Source of the DNA: Methyloceanibacter sp. | Lineage (GTDB): Bacteria; Pseudomonadota; Alphaproteobacteria; Rhizobiales; Methyloligellaceae | Assembly (NCBI GenBank): GCA_014380485.1 | Contig: JACMJU010000030.1 | Coordinates: forward strand, 1 to 48,488 | Length of the DNA stretch: 48,488 nucleotides | Direction: 5' to 3' | Shown: in pieces, positions 42,202 to 48,488 of the stretch | Layout: the number at the start of each line of letters is the position of its first letter | Position numbering within the stretch: the stretch's first letter is position 1 | The notes under the pieces: model-generated | Databases searched by the model: none | The model's input: only the letters and a program-made list of their open reading frames with translations | What the model was told of the DNA's origin: nothing | Translations under genes and position numbers: made by a program

Positions 42202-44312
42202 TTAGGCGATCGCCCGGCTCCGTTCGGGCAGGGAGGTAGCCCAGTCAGGCCCCTCGAAGCGCAGCATCACATCCGCCGCTGCCGCCAGCTCCGAGCGGTG
42301 GGCGATGCTGATGCGCGTTATCCTCAGATCCTGCAAGACCTGACTGATCTGGCGCTCTTTTTCGGAATCGAGATGCGCCGTCGCTTCGTCGAGGAACAAA
42401 ATTTTTGGCCTTCGATAGAGCGCTCGCGCCAGGATGACGCGCTGCTTCTGGCCGCCCGACAGGGAATTGCCCATGTCCCCGATCAGGCTGCTATAGGCCA
42501 TTGGCATTCTCATGATATCTTCGTGGATGCCCGCCATCTCCGCGCATTCCCTCATCCACTCGTCGTCAGGCGCATTGGCAAAGAAGCAGATATTGTCGGC
42601 GATCGTTCCCGACAAAAGCTGATCGTCCTGCATGACCGCGGCAATCTGCTCGCGATAGGGTCTCGCCCCGAGAGTTTTCAGGGGGATCCCGTCAATAAAC
42701 ACTTCACCGCTGGTCGGATGCAACAATCCGAGCATGACCTTCATCAGAGTGGTCTTGCCGCATCCGGACGGTCCCATGATGGTGGCGGACTCCCCTGCCC
42801 CGAGGGCAAAGTTGACTTTTTCGAGTACGAAGTCCTCGATCTCGGAATAGCGGAACGAAACGTCGCGGACCTCGATGCTGCCACGGATCGGGCGTCTCAG
42901 TAGCGGCGTGTCGTGGCCCGGCTCCAGCGGGGTGAGCGCGATATCCGAGAGGCGCTCCAGGTGCAGTCCGACAATGCCGAAGTCGAGGGCCTTTTCGATG
43001 AGCAGGTTGGCCTTGCCGATGAATTGCTGCTTGTAGGCAATGAACGCGAACACCATCCCGACCGTGAAAACGTTGTCGAGCGCGAGCTGGGCGGCCAGAA
43101 AGATGATGAGGATGTTCTCGGCGCCAAAGAGAAGATGATTGACGGCGCCGAAACCGATATTGGCCCGCTCTAGCCGGACATCGGCGTTCACGGTCTCGGC
43201 AAAGCGGTTGAGCCACTGGCCTTCCCGTTCGGTCTCGTGATTGAAGAGCTTTACGCTCTGCATCGCGCGCAAGCTCTCGACGAAGTTCGACGTCTCGTTG
43301 GCCTTGGTCTGAATCACTCTCTCGCTCAGATCGCGAAGGTATCGGAACAGCGCGACGCGGATCACGGAGTAGCAGAGGAACGCGGCCAGAACGACCAGCG
43401 TCAGCTTGGTGCTGTACGCAAACATCACAGCCAGCGTGACGATCGCCATCGTCCCATCGATGATCGCCAGGATCAGGCTCTCGCTGATGAGGTCGCGAAC
43501 CGGTTCGATCGAGGTGAAGCGCGAGAGGACGTCGCCAATATGCCGCTTCTCGAAGAACGACAGCGGGAGCCGGATGAGATGGCGGAACAGTCTTGCGCCA
43601 AAGGCGAAGTGGAGCGTGTTCTGAAGGATCACGACAATCAGCGACCTCAGCCAGGTTACGGCGATCGTGAGCGCCGCAACCAATCCGAAGCCAAGCGCCA
43701 GCACCAGCAGCAGGTCGACATCGCCCCTGGCGATGACTTCGTCCACGGTGAGCTGCAAATAGAAGGGTCCGGCGATCACCAGAATTTCGAGCACCAGAGA
43801 CAGGGCCAGGATCTGTAGCAGCGCGTGCTTGGCGCCGCTCGCCTGCCGCAGGAAGTCCACAGGCGCAGGCGCGCCCGCTCGTCCTTGCGTTCGAAATTGG
43901 GGGTCGGCGTCAGCTCGAGGGCGACGCCCGTGAGGTGCTTTGAGGCCTCGTTCCAAGATACCCGCTTCTCGCCGATGGCGGGGTCGTGCAGGATGAGACC
44001 GCGCCTGCCTACGGACTTCAGCACGACGAAATGATTCATGTCCCAGTGAAGGATGGCAGGCAGCTTCAGCTGTCGCAGATGCTCGGGCTCGAGACGAACC
44101 GCCCGCGACGTTAAATTCAAGTGCCTGGCGATCTCGATCACGGATCCCAGCGTGACACCGTTCAACGAGACCAGATGCTGGCGCCGGAGCGCGTTCAGGT
44201 CGATGCGATGCCCGTAATAGCTCGCCACCATGGCGAGGCACGCCAGGCCGCATTCGGCCGCTTCCGATTGGACGATGACGGGCAGCGTGCGTCTGCCGCT
44301 GAAATTCAACAT
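42202..44312 (-). pseudogene. Peptidase C39-ABC exporter (CvaB/RaxB-like), frameshifted
   Basis: Two overlapping frames together encode one bacteriocin-type exporter. Frame one (from ATG 44312) holds the C39 peptidase with Gln15, Cys21 (ECGLACLAMV), a His in HWDMNHFVVL and an Asp in ILHDPAIG. Frame two holds six membrane helices and the ATPase: Walker A GPSGCGKTT, Q-loop MQDDQ, signature LSGGQKQR, Walker B ILFLDEATAHLD, switch SIAHR. The break is at 43857-43858: restoring one base (CC to CCC on the plus strand) gives continuous LRLWDFLRQASG and about 703 residues, the family length. It is a real mutation, a sequencing error, or slippage. In the family, the peptidase removes a double-glycine leader while the ABC part exports the peptide. 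It follows the adaptor gene by 19 bases. Confidence 0.82.
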
Positions 44313-44331
44313 GAGCCCCTGCTCCGCTTAG

Positions 44332-45576
44332 CTACATCCTGACGTTTAGAATGGGATCCAAGAGCCAGCGAACGAGCTCGCGCCGCTCCAGAAGAATGTC
44401 GGCGCGCAGCAGCATGCCGGCCTGAAGCGGGATCTTCTGGCCGTTGGCATCGACATCGGGCCGATCGAGGGCGGCTATGACCTTGTAAGCCGCCTCGCGC
44501 AGCTGGACGGGAGCCGCGACTTCGGTTTCCGACAGGATCGTCTTCGACACGCTCACGACGTGTCCGGAATACGTTCCGAAGCGCTGGAATGGAAACGCCT
44601 CATACAGCAGCCGCACCTTCTGGCCGGGGCGAACGAATCCGATGGCGCGCGTCGGGACGAACAGCACCGCCTGAAGCGGGCTTTCGAGGGGGAGAATGTC
44701 GAGTTGCGGCTTTTTAGGATCGGCAATTTGCCCGACCTTGGCCTGGACATTGGCGACGCGGCCATCGATCGGCGCACGAATGGAAAAGGACTGACGCCCG
44801 CCGATCTCTGCGCTGCGCTGGTCGATCTGGGCCAACTCGCTTTGCAGCGGTTGAAGCCTGCGGGCCGATTGGGTGGGCATTTGCTCGAGCGCTGAGCGGG
44901 TCTCGGCGAGTTCGGTTTCGCGCGCGACGTGGCGTTGTTTCAGCGCGCTCAGCCCTTGTCTCGCCTGGAGCAAGCCTTCTCTCCGGCTGAAGAGCTCGGG
45001 GGCGGCCATGTAGCCCGCGGCGTGCATCTTCTCTGCGGTATTGACCAGCTTCTGGGCCAGGTCGATTTGCTCTTGTTGAATTTGCATCTGCGCGGAGAGT
45101 TGCGCCAATTCGGCCTGCCCGCTGGTTATGGCGGCGGTGAGCCGGGCGTGCTCGGCCCGCGTGGTTCTCTCTTCCTCGTTGACCTGATTGGTCAGAAGCG
45201 TCTTCTGCAAGGACAGACTTTTCAGGATCGTCGCGTTCACATCGACCCCGTCGGCGGTAATCTGAGACGTGTCGATGGTGAGGAGGATGTCGCCTTTGGC
45301 CACCCGTTGTTCCTGCGCAACATGGACCGCCGTGATGGTCCCCTGCTCGGGTACGAAAATGTTCGAGGTTCCGAGCGCGGGAGCGAGATAACCCCCGACG
45401 GTCTCCTTTCGCGTGTAGCCGGCAATACAGACAAAGACGATCAGAGAGCCGACGGCGATGGTCAGCAGCCACGCGAGCGCCTTCGCCGACGACGACTGAA
45501 GCCGGCCCACTTGGCCGAACTCACGATATTGCTTTTGAAATTCGAGAGCCTCGGGACGGAACAGGGAACGTGTCAT
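44332..45576 (-). CDS. HlyD-family periplasmic adaptor (CvaA/RaxA-like)
   Basis: The 414-residue protein is a membrane fusion protein of type I secretion: a short cytoplasmic N-terminus (MTRSLFRPEALEF), one membrane helix (about 34-55, ALAWLLTIAVGSLIVFVCIAG), the lipoyl halves (GYLAPALGTSNIFVPEQGTI; FSIRAPIDGRVANVQAKVGQ) around a long coiled coil (about 110-250), and a beta-barrel end. LFRPEAL at the start and the YTRKETVGGYL segment are typical of adaptors paired with C39-ABC exporters. A TTG at 45594 is an alternative start. An outer-membrane TolC-like partner is not in the window. Confidence 0.9.
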   Translation of the reverse strand: MTRSLFRPEALEFQKQYREFGQVGRLQSSSAKALAWLLTIAVGSLIVFVCIAGYTRKETVGGYLAPALGTSNIFVPEQGTITAVHVAQEQRVAKGDILLTIDTSQITADGVDVNATILKSLSLQKTLLTNQVNEEERTTRAEHARLTAAITSGQAELAQLSAQMQIQQEQIDLAQKLVNTAEKMHAAGYMAAPELFSRREGLLQARQGLSALKQRHVARETELAETRSALEQMPTQSARRLQPLQSELAQIDQRSAEIGGRQSFSIRAPIDGRVANVQAKVGQIADPKKPQLDILPLESPLQAVLFVPTRAIGFVRPGQKVRLLYEAFPFQRFGTYSGHVVSVSKTILSETEVAAPVQLREAAYKVIAALDRPDVDANGQKIPLQAGMLLRADILLERRELVRWLLDPILNVRM

Positions 45577-46048
45577 GGCCGTACGTGGTCGCAACCCATC
45601 TCCAGAAGTGGCAACTCCCCCCGCCCGCGCGGGACGGAGGGAGTTGGTTCATAGTCCACAAGCCATTACCGCATTCCTAAGTCGCGGTGCACGCCCTAGG
45701 TCTTGACCTCTACTCTATTCCTAGCTCTCGTGATGGAGGACGAGGTAGAACTCGCTTAATCCATGGCTACCGTATGGATGACGCAATGGTTGCGGAAAGA
45801 GTCACATTCGTCTCAGTTTTTAGTTTTGTTATGGATTCAATCGTCGCGCGCAAAGTTTCGACACGCCAAGCGGCTTGCTTTGAATAATGAGGCGTGGGGT
45901 CTCGGCGGGACGAGGAACGGACGGGAGCGAAACTGCCGCGCATGCGAGGGCAACGCCGCTCGACCCTTTTTACGATCTTGGCAAATGGTTCGGGCGATGC
46001 GAGAGGCGCATCCCCGCAACGCGACCCAAATTTGCGCCGGGTCGGTCC
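45577..46048. other. Gap without a credible gene
   Basis: This 472-base stretch precedes the exporter operon (minus) and follows hbd (minus). Open frames on both strands overlap neighbours or lack a ribosome-binding site. I looked for a peptide with a double-glycine leader as exporter cargo and found none here, nor at 41355-41652 or 41980-42201. The promoter for the adaptor-exporter pair must lie here, but no clear hexamers stand out. Confidence 0.5.
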
Positions 46049-46990
46049 TTAGCGGGTCGGCATCGGCTTTTCGCCGCGATAATCGTAGAAGCCGCGATTG
46101 GCCTTCTGTCCGAGCCAGCCGGCTTCGACATATTTCACCAGCAGCGGACAGGGGCGGTATTTGGAATCGGCGAGCCCCTCATAAAGCACCTGCATGATCG
46201 AGAGACAGGTGTCGAGCCCGATGAAGTCGGCAAGCTGGAGCGGTCCCATCGGATGGTGAGCGCCGAGCCGCATGGCGGTATCGATGGCGTCGACCGAACC
46301 CACGCCCTCATAGAGCGTGTAGACCGCCTCGTTGATCATCGGCAGAAGAATGCGGTTCACCATGAAGCCCGGGAAGTCTTCCGATACGGCGACGGTCTTG
46401 CCAAGGTTCTCGACGAACTCGCGGGTGCGGCCGAAGGTGGCATCCTCGGTGGCAATGCCGCGGATCATCTCGACCAGTTCCATGACCGGCGCCGGGTTCA
46501 TGAAATGCAGTCCGATGAAGCGCTCGGGACGGTCGGTGGCGGCTGCAAGCCGCGTGATCGAGATCGACGAGGTATTGGTGGAGACGATGGTATTCGGCTT
46601 GAGGAAAGGACAGAGCGCCACGAAAATCTTGCGCTTCACCGTCTCGTCCTCGGTAGCGGCCTCGATTACGAGGTCGGCGTCGCCGAAGCCGGCCATGGTC
46701 TCGGCATAGGTGATGCGCGCGAGCGCGTTGCGCCTGTCGTCCTCGCTGATCTTGCCGGAGGCCACTTGGCGGGTCAGGTTCTTGTCGATCATACCGAGCG
46801 CTACATCGACCTTGTCCTTGGCAATGTCATGCAGCGCCACCTCATAACCGGACAGCGCGATGACATGGGCGATGCCGCTGCCCATTTGTCCGGCCCCGAC
46901 GATGCCGATCTTGTGGATGGGGTCTCCGTCAGAATCGCCTTGCGATGCTGGGTCGGCGCGGAGTGCAGCGCCTCGAACTATGTCGTCCAT
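46049..46990 (-). CDS. hbd: 3-hydroxybutyryl-CoA dehydrogenase
   Basis: The 313-residue protein has an NAD-binding Rossmann N-terminus (KIGIVGAGQMGSGIAHV), and the catalytic Ser, His and Asn in NTSSISITRLA, GLHFMNPAPVMELVE and FVMVNRILLP-like GFMVNRILLPMINEA. It interconverts acetoacetyl-CoA and 3-hydroxybutyryl-CoA. The N-terminus is about 20 residues longer than the family norm. ATG at 46990 is favoured over that at 46996 because AGAGGA lies six bases upstream of it. It follows etfA by 24 bases; the etfB-etfA-hbd order suggests a shared role in acyl-CoA oxidation or PHB-related metabolism. Confidence 0.94.
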   Translation of the reverse strand: MDDIVRGAALRADPASQGDSDGDPIHKIGIVGAGQMGSGIAHVIALSGYEVALHDIAKDKVDVALGMIDKNLTRQVASGKISEDDRRNALARITYAETMAGFGDADLVIEAATEDETVKRKIFVALCPFLKPNTIVSTNTSSISITRLAAATDRPERFIGLHFMNPAPVMELVEMIRGIATEDATFGRTREFVENLGKTVAVSEDFPGFMVNRILLPMINEAVYTLYEGVGSVDAIDTAMRLGAHHPMGPLQLADFIGLDTCLSIMQVLYEGLADSKYRPCPLLVKYVEAGWLGQKANRGFYDYRGEKPMPTR

Positions 46991-47014
46991 GGTCATTCCT
47001 CTTGAACCCGCTGA

Positions 47015-47959
47015 CTAATAGCCCGCCTTCTTGAGCTCGGCGTCGAGCTCGGGCAGAACCGTGAAGAGGTCGCCGACGAGGCCGTAGTCGGCGACCTGGA
47101 AGATGGGAGCGTCGGCGTCCTTGTTGATGGCAACGATCACTTTGGAATCTTTCATGCCGGCAAGATGCTGGATGGCGCCCGAAATGCCGACGGCGATATA
47201 GAGCTCGGGCGCCACCACTTTTCCAGTCTGGCCAACCTGGTGGTCGTTCGGCATGTAGCCGGCATCGACGGCGGCACGGCTCGCGCCGACCGCGGCGCCC
47301 AAACGGTCGGCCAACGGCTCGATCAGGGTCTTGAAATTCTCGCCCGACTGCATGCCGCGCCCGCCCGAGATAACGATGCGGGCGGCGGTCAGTTCGGGCC
47401 GCTCACTCACGCTGATCTCGGAACCTTCAAAGCTCGAAAGCGAGACGGCGGGCGCCGCCGAAATCGTCTCGATCGGGGCCGAGCCGCCCTCTCCGGCACT
47501 GGCGAAGGCGGTGGTGCGCACGGTGGCGACGACGATCTTGTCGAGGGTCTCGACCGTCTCCAGCGCGTTGCCGGCATAGATCGGACGCACGAAGGTGTTC
47601 GGCGACTTGACCTCGATAATGTCGGAGATCTGCGCGACGTCGAGCATCGCGGCGACCCGCGGCAGAACGTTCTTGCCCGTGGTCGTCGACGGCGCGAGCA
47701 GGGCGGCGTAGCTTTTCATCATCGGCAGGATCGCGGCGGCCGTTTCTTCCGCCAGCCGCTGCGCCAGGTGCGGAGCCTCGGCGAGCAAGACCTTGTGCAC
47801 ACCGTCGAGCTTGGCGGCGGCTTCGGCGACGCCCCGGCAATTCTCTCCGATGACGAGAATGTCGACATCGCCGCCGAATTGCTTCGCGGCGGTCAGCGCC
47901 TTGGCTGTGGCCGGCGCGAGGCTGTTATTGTCGTGCTCGCCCAGCAGGAGGACCGCCAT
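47015..47959 (-). CDS. etfA: Electron transfer flavoprotein subunit alpha
   Basis: The 314-residue protein has the EtfA N-terminal domain ([25 protein letters not shown]) and the C-terminal FAD-binding domain with the signature IVISGGRGM, then [23 protein letters not shown] and [12 protein letters not shown]. It carries FAD and passes electrons from acyl-CoA dehydrogenases to ETF-ubiquinone oxidoreductase. It starts directly after the etfB stop (no gap), so the two are coupled. Confidence 0.96.
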   Translation of the reverse strand: MAVLLLGEHDNNSLAPATAKALTAAKQFGGDVDILVIGENCRGVAEAAAKLDGVHKVLLAEAPHLAQRLAEETAAAILPMMKSYAALLAPSTTTGKNVLPRVAAMLDVAQISDIIEVKSPNTFVRPIYAGNALETVETLDKIVVATVRTTAFASAGEGGSAPIETISAAPAVSLSSFEGSEISVSERPELTAARIVISGGRGMQSGENFKTLIEPLADRLGAAVGASRAAVDAGYMPNDHQVGQTGKVVAPELYIAVGISGAIQHLAGMKDSKVIVAINKDADAPIFQVADYGLVGDLFTVLPELDAELKKAGY

Positions 47960-48488
47960 CTACAGAACTCCCGCCTCGTTCTTGAGCCTGTCGACGAGCG
48001 CGGCAGCGCTATCGACCTTGACACCGGCCTCACGGCCCTTGGGCTCGGCGACCGACAGCACTTTGAGCCGCGGGGCGATATCGACCCCAAGCGCCTCCGG
48101 CGTGGTTTCGTCGATCGGCTTCTTCTTCGCCTTCATGATATTGGGGAGCGAGGCATAGCGCGGCTCGTTGAGCCTGAGATCAGTGGTAACGACGGCGGGC
48201 TTGGCCAGGACGATCGTCTCCAGTCCGCCGTCGATCTCGCGAACCACTCTGACCTTGGCGCCGTTGAGCTCGATCTTGGAGGCAAACGTGCCTTGTGGCC
48301 AGCCGAGCAGCCCGGCGAGCATTTGCCCCGCCTGGTTGCAGTCGTCGTCGATCGCCTGCTTGCCGAGGATGATGAGATCGGGTTTCTCGTTCTCGACCAC
48401 GCGCCGCAACAGCTTGGCCACCGCAAGCGGCTCGACGCTCTGGTCGGTCTTGACCAGGATCGCGCGGTCGGCGCCCATGGCCAGCGCC
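47960..48488 (-). CDS. etfB: Electron transfer flavoprotein subunit beta, C-terminal part (cut by window edge)
   Basis: The frame is open to the window end. About 176 of roughly 249 residues are present: [41 protein letters not shown] (AMP/FAD-contact region) and the C-terminal recognition segment [23 protein letters not shown]. An internal ATG at 48478 is not the start, because conserved residues (ALA) precede it. EtfB pairs with EtfA. Confidence 0.95.
   Translation of the reverse strand, partial: ALAMGADRAILVKTDQSVEPLAVAKLLRRVVENEKPDLIILGKQAIDDDCNQAGQMLAGLLGWPQGTFASKIELNGAKVRVVREIDGGLETIVLAKPAVVTTDLRLNEPRYASLPNIMKAKKKPIDETTPEALGVDIAPRLKVLSVAEPKGREAGVKVDSAAALVDRLKNEAGVL

Noticed and set aside
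45767-45943. 58-codon minus-strand frame upstream of the adaptor gene
   Set aside because: Composition is unremarkable, there is no leader motif or ribosome-binding site, and it lacks a hydrophobic segment.
46020-46045. GCGCCGGGTCGG near hbd as the second copy of the tRNA-Arg 3' end
   Set aside because: Only a short GC-rich match to the T-arm/acceptor region, with mismatches; not a convincing direct repeat.
45763-46197. 144-codon plus-strand frame with a GLGG sequence, considered as a double-glycine cargo peptide
   Set aside because: It overlaps hbd and lacks the LSxxEL pattern and spacing of double-glycine leaders.

Overview
The window is GC-rich and reads as a chromosomal segment of an alphaproteobacterium, most likely of the order Hyphomicrobiales (Rhizobiales). 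The evidence is the content and order of its core genes: DUF1178 / nitrilase-family hydrolase / grxC / comF; parvulin PPIase-argJ-mutT facing away from secA; xerD / small membrane protein / aroK-aroB; bolA / J-domain protein / cobS-cobT; and Suv3-type helicase / S4 protein / fdxA / carD. I know these as recurrent alphaproteobacterial gene orders; I could not search a database, so the genus is open.

Layout. 1-33.3 kb is dense core genome. It opens with the N-terminal part of an exported protein with 36-residue proline-rich repeats (truncated by the window edge), then a minus-strand run (DUF1178, hydrolase, grxC, comF). A methyltransferase related to NDUFAF5 lies divergently. Next come the minus-strand cluster PPIase-argJ-mutT, a ClpP-fold exported protein, an ArsC-type reductase, secA and a SLC13-type transporter. 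Two neighbouring YafK-type L,D-transpeptidases follow, then accA, xerD, aroKB, bolA, a J-domain protein, cobST (aerobic cobalt chelatase for B12), a phytase-like secreted protein, rpmB, a DUF3108 protein, the helicase-S4-fdxA-carD block, a TPR membrane protein and a degenerate thermonuclease-fold protein.

A tRNA-Arg(CCU) at 33.37 kb marks a sharp change. From there to about 46 kb the DNA is looser, visibly richer in AT in places, and looks accessory. It holds two glycosyltransferases, a cluster of tiny membrane or SH3-like proteins, a third L,D-transpeptidase-like protein (YkuD_2 type), an exported amidohydrolase, a methyltransferase, a short proline-rich exported protein, and a CvaAB/RaxAB-like exporter whose peptidase-ABC gene is broken by a one-base frameshift. 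Between these genes lie at least five, perhaps six, copies of a dispersed imperfect-palindrome repeat, all in the same orientation; I saw none in the core part. No integrase, transposase or second attachment site is visible.

The window closes with hbd-etfA-etfB on the minus strand (etfB cut by the edge), a core metabolic unit linking short-chain hydroxyacyl-CoA oxidation to the electron-transfer flavoprotein.

The most unusual material is the repeat family punctuating the accessory region, the frameshifted peptide exporter without a visible cargo gene, and nested inverted repeats ahead of the helicase gene. I see no clearly new defence or biosynthetic system.
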